The position numbers and the translations under genes were made by a program. Below, piece after piece: positions 1 to 7,981 of a stretch of DNA of 15,538 nt (position 1 is the stretch's first letter; each line of letters opens with the position of its first letter). The notes below the pieces were generated by a model. The model made no database searches. It saw only the letters and a list, made by a program, of their open reading frames with translations, and was not told the origin of the DNA. The DNA comes from CAZCWX01 sp964502465. GTDB taxonomy: Bacteria > Desulfobacterota > Binatia > Bin18. The stretch spans positions 1-15,538 of the forward strand of contig CAZCWX010000580.1 of the NCBI GenBank assembly GCA_964502465.1. Direction: 5' to 3'.

Positions 1-369
1 GTAACTCAAAACCGCCCTATGGCTGCCTGCATGGGAATTGCCACCAGCCGAGTGGATATGTGGACCTTTGGGTTGGGTTCTGGTCTTGCCGGCTTGGGAG
101 GGGTGGCTTTGTCCCAGATTGGCAATGTGGGGCCGGAGCTCGGACAAGCTTACATTATTGATTCGTTTCTCGTGGTCGTGCTCGGCGGGGTGGGGAATAT
201 TGCGGGAACCGTCGTCGGGGGGCTGGGTCTTGGTATGGTGAACAAATTGCTCGAGCCAGTTGCCGGGGCGGTGCTCGGCAAAATTAGTGTCCTGATTTTC
301 ATCATTTTATTCATTCAACGCCGCCCGCAGGGGGTCTTTGCTCTCAAAGGCCGCATGGCGGAAGGCTGA
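1..369 (+). CDS. urtB: Urea ABC transporter permease UrtB (3' part)
   Basis: This is the C-terminal 122 residues of an inner-membrane permease of the branched-chain amino acid/urea ABC importer class; the reading frame is open from base 1, so the 5' part lies outside the window. Visible marks are the start VTQNRPMAACMGIAT, a hydrophobic stretch with ALSQIGNVGPELGQAYIIDS, and the FLVVVLGGVGNIAGT loop typical of UrtB/LivH C-termini. UrtB pairs with UrtC to form the channel. The stop codon is one base before the urtC ATG, which implies co-transcription and translational coupling. That it is UrtB rather than LivH is supported by the linked urtC, urtD, urtE and urease genes. Confidence 0.93.
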   Translation, partial: VTQNRPMAACMGIATSRVDMWTFGLGSGLAGLGGVALSQIGNVGPELGQAYIIDSFLVVVLGGVGNIAGTVVGGLGLGMVNKLLEPVAGAVLGKISVLIFIILFIQRRPQGVFALKGRMAEG

Positions 370-370
370 G

Positions 371-1555
371 ATGGCAAACCCCTCACTACAAGAGATGCCC
401 AGCAGCCCAGAACTTCTGCAGGCGGAGTCATGGGCCGGTACCCGAGCACACCTGCAAGCGTGGCGATTCCGGCTCCATACCCGTCGTGAATGGCTCGTTA
501 TCGGGCTCCTCTCAGGCGTTGCACTCATAGTGATCCCCCTCCTCAATTGGCTGCCGGACGCGGAATCGTCATTGTACCTTCCTGATTACCTTATTCCATT
601 ATTTGGCAAGTTTATCTGTTTTGCCATCGTCGCGCTGGCGATGGACCTGATTTGGGGCTATGCCGGCATCCTGAGCCTCGGGCACGGAGCGTTCTTTGCG
701 CTCGGTGGCTATGCGATGGGGATGTATTTGATGCGTGCCATGGCGGGGGAAGGAGTCTATCGCAGCGCACTCCCGGACTTCATGGTGTTTCTGGATTGGA
801 AAGAACTGCCGTGGTACTGGTATGGCTTTAGCCACTTTGGCTTCGCCTTGAGTATGGCACTGATTGTGCCGGGAGTGTTAGCGTTCATTTTTGGCTTTTT
901 TGCGTTTCGCTCGCGGATTCGCGGTGTCTACTTCTCCATCATCACCCAAGCGTTAACGTATGCGTTGATGCTGCTCTTTTTCCGCAATAATACCGGCTTT
1001 GGTGGAAACAACGGGCTCACCGATTTCAAACGTATCCTCGGCTTTTCGCTGCAAGACCCGCTTACCAAACTCGGTCTCTATCTCGTCTCGGCTATGGTCC
1101 TGTTGCTCGTCTATCTTTTGTGTCGATACCTAGTGGTATCGAAGCTGGGCCGCGTCCTGATGGCAGTCCGTGATGCCGAGAGCCGTTTGATGTTTTGTGG
1201 ATACGATACCCGTAGTTACAAGTTGTTTCTCTGGACCGTCTCGGCAATGATGTGTGGCCTGGCTGGGGCCTTATACGTTCCCCAGGTTGGCATTATCAAT
1301 CCGAGTGAGATGCAACCCCCGAACTCTATTGAGATGGCCATTTGGGTAGCGGTCGGGGGGCGTGGGACACTCTGGGGAGCGTTAGTGGGAGCATTCCTGG
1401 TGAATGGTGCAAAAAGCTGGTGTACCGCGGCATTCCCGGACCTGTGGCTCTATCTGCTGGGCGCGCTGTTTGTCGTGGTGACGTTATTCTGTCCAGGCGG
1501 TGTCGTGAGCCTCGTACGTACGACTTCCAAACCGACCTCATCAACAGGACCATGA
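371..1555 (+). CDS. urtC: Urea ABC transporter permease UrtC
   Basis: Second membrane permease of the urea importer, 394 residues. After a roughly 45-residue polar N-terminus come about eight to ten hydrophobic segments. UrtC-like landmarks include GGYAMGMYLMRAMAGEGVY followed by LPDFMVFLDWKELPWYWYGF, then GGNNGLTDFKRILGFSL, and near the C-terminus VGGRGTLWGALVGAFLVNGAKSW and FCPGGVVSLV. I chose the ATG at 371 because it follows the urtB stop by one base and has GGAAGG at 359-364 upstream; an in-frame TTG at 338 would extend it into urtB and is unlikely. Its end overlaps the urtD start as ATGA (1552-1555). Confidence 0.95.
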   Translation: MANPSLQEMPSSPELLQAESWAGTRAHLQAWRFRLHTRREWLVIGLLSGVALIVIPLLNWLPDAESSLYLPDYLIPLFGKFICFAIVALAMDLIWGYAGILSLGHGAFFALGGYAMGMYLMRAMAGEGVYRSALPDFMVFLDWKELPWYWYGFSHFGFALSMALIVPGVLAFIFGFFAFRSRIRGVYFSIITQALTYALMLLFFRNNTGFGGNNGLTDFKRILGFSLQDPLTKLGLYLVSAMVLLLVYLLCRYLVVSKLGRVLMAVRDAESRLMFCGYDTRSYKLFLWTVSAMMCGLAGALYVPQVGIINPSEMQPPNSIEMAIWVAVGGRGTLWGALVGAFLVNGAKSWCTAAFPDLWLYLLGALFVVVTLFCPGGVVSLVRTTSKPTSSTGP

Positions 1556-2367
1556 GCGAGGAAAACCGAGAGCAAACTGGCAGTTTAGTGGGAGCCCATG
1601 TTGCCCAGCCTGGAGTGCTTGACACTTCTCATGGCGTGCTCCTCTATGTTGAAAGGGTCACTGTCAGTTTCGACGGCTTCAAGGCGTTAAATAACTTGAA
1701 CCTCTATCTCGATACCGGGGAATTGCGCTGCGTCATTGGTCCCAATGGCGCAGGGAAAACCACGTTGATGGATGTCATCACCGGGAAAACCCGACCAGAT
1801 ACCGGCACGGTCTTTTTTGGCAATGCCCTGGATTTGACGCAGATGTCTGAATATGAAATTGCCCTGGCGGGTATTGGCCGCAAGTTCCAGCGGCCGACTA
1901 TCTTTCCTAACCATAGTGTCTACGAGAACCTCGAGTTGGCGATGCGTGCGAACAAGCGTATTTGGTATAGCCTGGTCGCCACCCTGACGGGTGAGCAGCG
2001 CGACCGAATCGAAGAAACCTTAGTGACCATTGGACTCGTTACGCAAGTCTACACGCGCGCAGGCTTATTGTCCCATGGGCAGAAACAATGGCTCGAACTC
2101 GGGATGCTTTTGGTGCAAGATCCGTTGCTCCTGCTGGTTGATGAGCCGGTGGCCGGCATGACGCAGCAGGAGACCGAACGCACGGCAGAGCTGTTGACCT
2201 CGCTTGCCGGCAAACACACGGTTGTCGTTGTCGAACATGATATGGAGTTTGTCCGCAGTTTGGCACGTCGAGTCACCGTCTTGCACGAGGGACAAGTGCT
2301 CGCCGAAGGAACCATGGAAGCGGTGCAAAACGATCCGCGCGTCATCGAGGTATACCTGGGAGGGTAA
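1552..2367 (+). CDS. urtD: Urea ABC transporter ATP-binding protein UrtD
   Basis: Cytoplasmic ATPase subunit of the urea importer, 271 residues, LivG-like. Walker A is GPNGAGKT (63-70), the Q-loop glutamine is in KFQRPTIFPN (Q113), the signature is LSHGQKQWLE (173-182), Walker B is LLLLVDEP (192-199), and the switch histidine is H229 in VEHDMEFV. The SHGQKQWLE form of the signature is characteristic of UrtD. The start is the ATG that overlaps the urtC stop. An open frame extends upstream to 1342, but it lies wholly inside urtC and is not needed. The roughly 30-residue N-terminus before the ABC domain is polar and unremarkable. Confidence 0.95.
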   Translation: MSEENREQTGSLVGAHVAQPGVLDTSHGVLLYVERVTVSFDGFKALNNLNLYLDTGELRCVIGPNGAGKTTLMDVITGKTRPDTGTVFFGNALDLTQMSEYEIALAGIGRKFQRPTIFPNHSVYENLELAMRANKRIWYSLVATLTGEQRDRIEETLVTIGLVTQVYTRAGLLSHGQKQWLELGMLLVQDPLLLLVDEPVAGMTQQETERTAELLTSLAGKHTVVVVEHDMEFVRSLARRVTVLHEGQVLAEGTMEAVQNDPRVIEVYLGG

Positions 2368-2379
2368 TTCGCAAAACTC

Positions 2380-3075
2380 ATGCTCCAGATCAATGGACTG
2401 AACCAATACTATGGCGAGAGCCACATCTTATGGGATGTGGCTCTGACGGTGCCAGCCGGGTCCTGTACCTGCTTGATGGGCCGTAACGGGGTGGGTAAGA
2501 CCACGTTATTGAAAGTAATCATGGGGTTGCTGCCGGTGAGGTCAGGCCAGGTGCAGTTCGCTGGCTTTGACTTGTCTGGTCGTCCGGCTGAACTCCGGGC
2601 GCGCCTTGGTATTGGCTACGTGCCACAGGGACGCGAGATCTTTCCGCAGCTCACGGTCGAGGAAAACCTGCGGATCGGACTCACCGCTCGTCAAGACAAA
2701 GTGCGGACTATCCCGCAGCGGGTCTTCGAGTTGTTCCCGGTTCTGCAGCAGATGGCCGGGCGTCGGGGCGGAGATTTATCTGGTGGGCAGCAGCAACAAC
2801 TGGCGATCGGACGGGCGCTGGTGACGAACCCAAAGCTGCTCATCCTTGATGAGCCGACTGAAGGGATACAGCCAAACATTGTCCACGAAATTGGCACTAT
2901 CATCCTACGGCTGAACCGGGAGGAGAAACTGACCGTGCTGCTGGTGGAACAGAAGCTGCCCTTCGCGCGACGGCTCGCCGATGCGTTTGCCATTATGGAG
3001 AAAGGGGCGACTCTGGTGTCAGGCGGCATTGCCGATCTGACTGATGAAGTCGTGCGCCGGCATCTGTCCGTCTAA
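2380..3075 (+). CDS. urtE: Urea ABC transporter ATP-binding protein UrtE
   Basis: Second cytoplasmic ATPase of the urea importer, 231 residues, LivF-like. Motifs in order are Walker A GRNGVGKT (34-41), Q-loop YVPQGREIFPQLTV (Q83), signature LSGGQ (133-137), Walker B LLILDEP (153-159) followed by TEGIQPNIV, and the VEQKLPFARRLAD segment. In that last segment glutamine (Q191) replaces the usual switch histidine, as is normal for UrtE/LivF proteins. It lies 12 bp after urtD; the GGAGGG at 2360-2365 inside the urtD end is the only clear ribosome-binding site, at a slightly long spacing. It pairs with UrtD to power UrtB/UrtC. Confidence 0.95.
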   Translation: MLQINGLNQYYGESHILWDVALTVPAGSCTCLMGRNGVGKTTLLKVIMGLLPVRSGQVQFAGFDLSGRPAELRARLGIGYVPQGREIFPQLTVEENLRIGLTARQDKVRTIPQRVFELFPVLQQMAGRRGGDLSGGQQQQLAIGRALVTNPKLLILDEPTEGIQPNIVHEIGTIILRLNREEKLTVLLVEQKLPFARRLADAFAIMEKGATLVSGGIADLTDEVVRRHLSV

Positions 3076-3102
3076 ATCATTCCGTAGTTGAGGGAACACG
3101 AG

Positions 3103-3405
3103 ATGCATCTCACTCCGCATGAGCAAGAAAAACTGCTGATCTACGTTGCTGCCCTACTCGCGCGAGAACGGCGTACCCGTGGCCTCAAGCTGAACTATCC
3201 TGAAGCGGTGGCGCTCATTACGGCGGCGATCTTAGAGGGGGCGCGGGATGGCAAATCTGTGGCTGAGTTGATGTCTTATGGAGCAACGATTCTCGCGCGC
3301 GAGGATGTGATGGAGGGAGTACCAGAAATGATCGAGTTGGTGCAAGTCGAAGCCACGTTTCCGGACGGGACGAAACTGGTCAGTGTGCATCAGCCGATTC
3401 GCTAA
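3103..3405 (+). CDS. ureA: Urease gamma subunit UreA
   Basis: Small structural subunit of urease (urea to ammonia plus carbamate), exactly 100 residues, the family's usual length, so it is complete and not a UreA-UreB fusion. Recognisable segments are MHLTPHEQEKLLIYVAALLA, LNYPEAVALITAAILEGARDG, SVAELMSYGATILAREDVMEG and the C-terminus VEATFPDGTKLVSVHQPIR. The ATG at 3103 gives the standard N-terminus and has a GAGGGA-type site at 3090-3095; an in-frame TTG at 3088 would add five residues and is less likely. It follows urtE by 27 bp, so importer and enzyme are probably one transcript. The expected next gene, ureB, is not present. Confidence 0.96.
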   Translation: MHLTPHEQEKLLIYVAALLARERRTRGLKLNYPEAVALITAAILEGARDGKSVAELMSYGATILAREDVMEGVPEMIELVQVEATFPDGTKLVSVHQPIR

Positions 3406-3417
3406 AAGAGAGCATGC

Positions 3418-3548
3418 AGCTATCAGCTTTAAGCTTTCAGCAGAGACAGTGAGGAGTCGGCAAGCTGAAACTCCTTCCTCGCTTCTCCTTTTCTCTCTTC
3501 TTTTCTTTCTTCTTAGATTGCTGACTGCTGATCGCTGAGTGCTGACTA
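3418..3548. repeat. Inverted pair of heptanucleotide arrays around a polypyrimidine core
   Basis: This element fills most of the 155-bp ureA-ureC spacer. The left arm (3418-3445) is four 7-bp units: AGCTATC, AGCTTTA, AGCTTTC, AGCAGAG. The right arm (3521-3548) is four units on the + strand, CTGACTG, CTGATCG, CTGAGTG, CTGACTA; read on the other strand they are the same AGCNNTC family. The arms are therefore inverted. The core holds a short stem (GGAGT at 3453-3457 with ACTCC at 3470-3474) and a 44-nt tract (3471-3514) of C and T with one G before its final A. The right arm stops two bases before the ureC ribosome-binding site AGGAG (3551-3555). No coding potential for UreB is present. Confidence 0.8.
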
Positions 3549-3560
3549 CGAGGAGAAGAT

Positions 3561-5279
3561 ATGAGTCGTACACTATCCCGTTCGCACTATGCGGAGATGT
3601 TTGGACCGACGGTTGGTGATCGGGTGCGTTTGGCCGACACCGAACTGTTCATTGCCATCGAGCGTGATTTCACCATGTATGGAGATGAAGTCAAGTTTGG
3701 TGGTGGAAAGGTTATTCGCGACGGTATGGGGCAATCCCCCATGCACACCTCAAGAGATGGGACCCCAGATGTGGTGATTACCAACGCCGTCATCCTTGAC
3801 CATTGGGGTATTGTGAAGGCTGATGTTGGGATCAAAAATGGCCGTATTTGTGGCATTGGCAAGGCCGGCAACCCCTTACTGATGGATGGAGTTTCGCCGG
3901 AGTTGGTGATTGGAGCAGGAACCGAGGTGATTGCCGGGGAAGGCAAGATCCTCACTGCGGGTGGGATCGATAGCCACATCCACTTCATTTGCCCACAACA
4001 GATTACTGAAGCTTTCGCTTCTGGAGTGACCACCATGATTGGTGGTGGGACCGGACCAGCGACAGGCACCAATGCAACGACCTGTACTCCCGGTCCGTGG
4101 AACCTGGCGCGTATGCTGGAAGCAGTTGAAGAATATCCGCTCAACTTTGGGTTTCTCGGCAAGGGGAATGCCTCGCGGCCAGAGGTGCTGCGCGAGCAAG
4201 TGATAGCTGGAGCCGTTGGACTCAAACTGCACGAAGACTGGGGATCGACACCGGCGGCGATCGACTGTGCCCTTTCGGTTGCAGACGAGTATGATGTTCA
4301 GGTGGCCCTCCATACCGATACCCTCAATGAGACAGGGTTTGTTGAAGATACCATTACCGCGTTCAAGGGACGAGCGATTCACACCTATCACACCGAAGGT
4401 GCAGGTGGTGGACACGCACCAGACATTATTAAGGTCTGTGGTTTCCCGAACGTGCTTCCTTCCTCCACAAACCCGACTCGCCCGTTTACCGTCAATACCA
4501 TTGATGAGCATCTCGACATGCTCATGGTGTGTCATCATTTAGATCCGGAGGTGCCTGAGGATGTGGCCTTTGCTGAGTCCCGCATTCGACCTGAGACCAT
4601 TGCGGCTGAGGATGTGCTGCATGACATGGGGGCATTCAGCATGATGGCGTCGGACTCACAAGCGATGGGCCGCGTCGGAGAAGTCATCCTCCGGACTTGG
4701 CAAACAGCACATAAGATGAAAGTGCAGCGCGGACGACTGCCTGAAGAACAGGGGGAAAACGATAACGTGCGGGTCAAGCGTTACCTGGCCAAATATACCA
4801 TTAATCCTGCGCTGACTCATGGCGTCGCCGATTATGTCGGCTCGATCGAAGTTGGCAAACTGGCAGATGTCGTCCTGTGGCACCCGGCTTTCTTTGGGGT
4901 CAAGCCGGAATTGATTCTCAAAGGTGGAGTTATTGCCTGGGCGGCAATGGGCGATGCGAACGCTTCAATTCCAACCCCGCAACCGGTCATCGGCCGGCCA
5001 ATGTTCGGACATTGTGGCCGAGTTCCCCTGTCTACGGCCTTCAGCTTTGTATCCAAAGTGGCGTATGAGAACGATATCGCGCGACGGCTCCGACTCGAAA
5101 AACAAGTGGTTCCCGTACACCATTGCCGTACGATCGGGAAAAAAGATTTGATGCACAACCAGGCACTACCGCACATCGAGGTCGACCCGGAAACCTATGT
5201 CGTCACAGCCGATGGACAGGTGCTTACCTGCGAGCCGGCTCGGGTACTCCCCCTGGCCCAGCGGTACTTCCTTTTTTAG
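3561..5279 (+). CDS. ureC: Urease alpha subunit UreC
   Basis: Catalytic subunit of urease, 572 residues, normal length. All active-site residues are visible at a constant +2 offset from the Sporosarcina pasteurii numbering: nickel ligands H139 and H141 (GGIDSHIHFICPQQ), carbamylated lysine K222 with H224 (GLKLHEDWG), H251 (ALHTDT), H277 (YHTEGAGGGH), D365 (MASDSQAMGR), and the mobile-flap C324 and H325 (MVCHHLD). The C-terminus LPLAQRYFLF is also typical. The start is supported by AGGAG at 3551-3555. The enzyme should be catalytically competent if assembled, but assembly normally needs UreB and the accessory proteins UreD/F/G (and usually UreE), none of which lie in the window. Confidence 0.97.
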   Translation: MSRTLSRSHYAEMFGPTVGDRVRLADTELFIAIERDFTMYGDEVKFGGGKVIRDGMGQSPMHTSRDGTPDVVITNAVILDHWGIVKADVGIKNGRICGIGKAGNPLLMDGVSPELVIGAGTEVIAGEGKILTAGGIDSHIHFICPQQITEAFASGVTTMIGGGTGPATGTNATTCTPGPWNLARMLEAVEEYPLNFGFLGKGNASRPEVLREQVIAGAVGLKLHEDWGSTPAAIDCALSVADEYDVQVALHTDTLNETGFVEDTITAFKGRAIHTYHTEGAGGGHAPDIIKVCGFPNVLPSSTNPTRPFTVNTIDEHLDMLMVCHHLDPEVPEDVAFAESRIRPETIAAEDVLHDMGAFSMMASDSQAMGRVGEVILRTWQTAHKMKVQRGRLPEEQGENDNVRVKRYLAKYTINPALTHGVADYVGSIEVGKLADVVLWHPAFFGVKPELILKGGVIAWAAMGDANASIPTPQPVIGRPMFGHCGRVPLSTAFSFVSKVAYENDIARRLRLEKQVVPVHHCRTIGKKDLMHNQALPHIEVDPETYVVTADGQVLTCEPARVLPLAQRYFLF

Positions 5280-5312
5280 GAGTCGCGCATCAATCAGTTG
5301 GCCGTTTTCCTA

Positions 5313-5344
5313 TTGTGGTGCAGGCGTCCTCGCCTGCACCACAA
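5313..5344. terminator. 14-bp palindrome between convergent ureC and regulator gene
   Basis: A perfect 14-bp stem (TTGTGGTGCAGGCG, 5313-5326, pairing with 5331-5344) with a TCCT loop lies between the stop codons of the convergent ureC and NtrC-like genes. By position it could end transcription from both sides. There is no T-run directly after the stem on either strand, so an intrinsic terminator is only a possibility; it may instead be a copy of a dispersed intergenic palindrome. The rest of the 116-bp gap shows nothing else. Confidence 0.5.
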
Positions 5345-5395
5345 GCATTGCTCACATCGTTCTTGTGCGGTTCCTGAGGAAAATTGATCCGCTTT

Positions 5396-6775
5396 TCACA
5401 ATTGGTAGCGTTTCATACGGTCGCGCAGGACGTTGCGGCTGATCCCCAGGAGGCGGGCGGCATGAACCTGATTATGACGTGACAGCTCAAGTGCTTTGAC
5501 AATCAGCAAACGCTCAGCAGTGGCAAAGACATTGCCAGAGTGCTGCGCAAAGAGGCTGTCCAAGGTAATACTAGGAGTCTGGTCTGAGGCCGCCTCGAGA
5601 TCCTCTGTGCGGGACAAGACTTCGTTCAAAACCAGGTCCTCTGCGGTGATTAACCGCCCGCGTGCCCCAAGTAGGGCTGAAGCAATCAGGTTCTCAAGTT
5701 CACGCACGTTACCTGGCCAGGAGTAGGTGAGGAGCTTCTCGCGTGCGTCAGCAGCGAACCCCTGTGGACCTTGCGCATCTGCGCGCCGGTGCACACGCAA
5801 AAAATAGTCAGCTAACAGGAGAATATCTTGGCCACGCTCTCGGAGTGGAGGAAGCGTAATACGAACGACATTTAAGCGGTAATACAGATCCTCGCGAAAG
5901 CGTCCAGCCCGGATCAACCCCTCCAATTCTTGGTTGGTTGCGGCAATGATGCGCACATCGACCCGTCGAGGTTCCCGTGCACCAAGACGATACAGTTCTC
6001 GTTCCTGTAACACGCGCAAAAGCTTCGATTGCAAGATCAGGTGCATGTCGCCGATTTCGTCGAGAAACAGGGTGCCGCCGTGTGCGAGTTCAAATTTCCC
6101 CTGGCGGGCTTCAGTCGCACCAGAAAATGCCCCCCGTTCGTAGCCGAAGAGCTCACTTTCGAGCAATGTCTCTGGAATCGCGGCACAGTTGATCGCCAGA
6201 AACGGGCCTTTCTCACGCCGAGAGTAGAGGTGCAACGCCCGCGCGACCAATTCTTTGCCGGTTCCGCTCTCTCCAGTAATCAACACCGTGACATCGCGCG
6301 CTGCACTCTTGCCGACGATCTTATACACTTCCTGCATGGCCCGGCTGTGGCCTAGGATTGGCACAGCGCCGGTATCCAGGGCCTCAATCGGTGGATCTGG
6401 TACGACGATCTGAGGAGACTGCCGCCGCAAAGTTGTCGCGATCAACCGCTTGAGGCCATCGACATCGAACGGCTTGACGACATAGTCCTCCGCATCAAGG
6501 GTTGTGGCACGGATCGCAGTCTCTGCCGAGGCGAACGCCGTCATCATAATCACCGGAAGTCCGGGACGGAGACGTTTCAACTCTTGCAGTGTGTCGAGCC
6601 CACCACGGCCTGGCATCCGCACATCCATGAGGACGAGACGAAGGGTGTCATCAGTAATTTTCTGTAGCGCTTCTTCCCCTGAGAAAGCGGAAAGGACATC
6701 GTACTCATTCCCCAGCACGCGGCGAAACGAGTAATGGACGTTGCGTTCATCATCAACAATGAGGATTTTTTCCAT
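5396..6775 (-). CDS. NtrC-family sigma-54-dependent response regulator
   Basis: Cytoplasmic transcription activator, 459 residues, with the three-domain NtrC layout. The receiver domain (1-115) has acidic D8/D9, phospho-acceptor D51 (LVLMDVRMPG), T79 and K101. The AAA+ domain (about 138-370) has Walker A GESGTGKE (168-175), the sigma-54 contact loop GAFSGA (215-220, serine where GAFTGA is commoner), Walker B GGTLFLDE (233-240) and SWPGNVRELENL (352-363). A Fis-type helix-turn-helix ends the protein (about 430-459, NQVHAARLLGISRNVLRDRM). Its start lies two bases after the kinase stop codon, so the two form a cognate pair. Context with P-II and Amt suggests nitrogen control; calling it NtrC itself is not proven. 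Confidence 0.93.
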   Translation of the reverse strand: MEKILIVDDERNVHYSFRRVLGNEYDVLSAFSGEEALQKITDDTLRLVLMDVRMPGRGGLDTLQELKRLRPGLPVIMMTAFASAETAIRATTLDAEDYVVKPFDVDGLKRLIATTLRRQSPQIVVPDPPIEALDTGAVPILGHSRAMQEVYKIVGKSAARDVTVLITGESGTGKELVARALHLYSRREKGPFLAINCAAIPETLLESELFGYERGAFSGATEARQGKFELAHGGTLFLDEIGDMHLILQSKLLRVLQERELYRLGAREPRRVDVRIIAATNQELEGLIRAGRFREDLYYRLNVVRITLPPLRERGQDILLLADYFLRVHRRADAQGPQGFAADAREKLLTYSWPGNVRELENLIASALLGARGRLITAEDLVLNEVLSRTEDLEAASDQTPSITLDSLFAQHSGNVFATAERLLIVKALELSRHNQVHAARLLGISRNVLRDRMKRYQL

Positions 6776-6777
6776 TA

Positions 6778-7968
6778 TTACAGTGGTAACCGGACCACCA
6801 CTGTGGTCCCTATCCCGGGCTGAGAAAACAGACGGATCTGGCCATTATGGCCTTCGAGTATCCGCTGCGAGATAGACAATCCCAGGCCAGTCCCGCCGGA
6901 CTTGGTCGTAAAGAACGGTTGAAATAAATTCGCGCGCACCTCTGGAAGGATCCCTCCTCCTTCATCGGTGATCGCAGTCAGGAGGCTCCCGCCGCTGACA
7001 TGAATACGTACCGTCAGTTTCCCCCCAGTCGGCATGGCCTGGAGCGCATTCAGGAGGAGATTGAGGTACACCTGCTTCATTTGGGTGCCGTCAACCCAGA
7101 CACGGGGCAAATCTTTTTCTATTTCTTTGTAGATGGAGACTCTCCGAGTCCGTGCTTCCGGTCCAATCAGCAACAAGGTTTCTTCCACGATCTCATCGAG
7201 ACGATCGCGTTGGAAATGCGGCGGCTTGGGGCGGGCGAACTCCAGGAACTGTTCAATCAACAGCGTCATCCGCCGCAGTTCTCCCTGGACAACCTGCAAG
7301 TCGGCGTTAAACGGCCCGTTCACATCCATTTCTTGGCTCATCGCATACACAAGCATACTCACGGTGTTCAGGGGGTTACGTAATTCGTGAGCCAGGCCTG
7401 CCGACAATTTGCCTAAGGCTGCCAGCTTTTCCGATTGTCGCAGCCGTTCCCGTGCTTCCATTTCGTCGCGATGTAAGGTGGCGTTTTCAATGGCAATCGC
7501 CGACTGACTGGCCAGCAGGGTCAGGAGTCGCATGTCATTATCGTCGAAGCAGCGAGGCTCGGCCGTATAGACGTTGAGCACACCGATGACGGCAGTTTTG
7601 GTACGCAAGGGGACAGAAAGGAGAGTACACAGACCTTCGCGCCTAGCCAACTCAGCCATACGGTACTGCATCTCTTCGCGGACATCTATGATGTACAATG
7701 GCCGACCAGTTTGGATCACCTCACCCGTCAGGCTGGTGGCCACTTCGCGATCTGGTTGGGCTAAATACTCTTCACTGGCCCCATGCGTAGCGGCTGGACG
7801 CAGGGTTCCTGCCTCTTTATCGATCAGGAGGAGCGAGGACACGCGTGCCTCCATCAGACGACAGGCGTGGGCAACGACGCGGTGAAGGACTTCTTCAAGT
7901 TGCAGGGTGGAGGAGATTTCGGTGGCAATGGCAAAGAGGGCTTCGAGGCGTTCTTGCGAGGCATTCAT
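6778..7968 (-). CDS. GAF-domain sensor histidine kinase (NtrB-like role)
   Basis: Cytoplasmic kinase for the downstream regulator; no transmembrane segment is visible. A GAF domain covers about 20-165 (counted from a GTG three bases upstream at 7971). Then come a coiled linker, the phospho-acceptor H195 in LSAGLAHELRNPLNTV, the N-box NLLLNALQAM (304-313), the G1 box DEGGG (336-340), FFTTKSGG and the G2 box GTGLGLSIS. I prefer the ATG at 7968 because AAAGG (7977-7981) lies eight bases away; the GTG at 7971 is only five away. Unlike classical NtrB it senses through GAF rather than PAS. The GAF ligand cannot be read from sequence; P-II interaction or a small molecule are both possible. Confidence 0.92.
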   Translation of the reverse strand: MNASQERLEALFAIATEISSTLQLEEVLHRVVAHACRLMEARVSSLLLIDKEAGTLRPAATHGASEEYLAQPDREVATSLTGEVIQTGRPLYIIDVREEMQYRMAELARREGLCTLLSVPLRTKTAVIGVLNVYTAEPRCFDDNDMRLLTLLASQSAIAIENATLHRDEMEARERLRQSEKLAALGKLSAGLAHELRNPLNTVSMLVYAMSQEMDVNGPFNADLQVVQGELRRMTLLIEQFLEFARPKPPHFQRDRLDEIVEETLLLIGPEARTRRVSIYKEIEKDLPRVWVDGTQMKQVYLNLLLNALQAMPTGGKLTVRIHVSGGSLLTAITDEGGGILPEVRANLFQPFFTTKSGGTGLGLSISQRILEGHNGQIRLFSQPGIGTTVVVRLPL

Positions 7969-7981
7969 CACACAGGCCTTT

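Noticed and set aside
338..370. TTG start extending urtC into urtB
   Set aside because: The ATG at 371, one base after the urtB stop and with GGAAGG upstream, explains the start better; the added residues have no UrtC-like character.
1342..1551. N-terminal extension of urtD
   Set aside because: It lies entirely within urtC in another frame; UrtD begins normally at the ATG overlapping the urtC stop.
3451..3514. Intrinsic terminator between ureA and ureC
   Set aside because: The stem (GGAGT/ACTCC) is only five base pairs and the following tract is mixed C and T rather than a T-run, so at most a weak attenuator.
3418..3548. CRISPR-like array
   Set aside because: The repeats are contiguous 7-bp units without unique spacers, and no cas genes are near.
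3587..4538. Long minus-strand open frames opposite ureC
   Set aside because: Their translations show no recognisable motifs and they are antisense to a perfectly conserved urease alpha gene.
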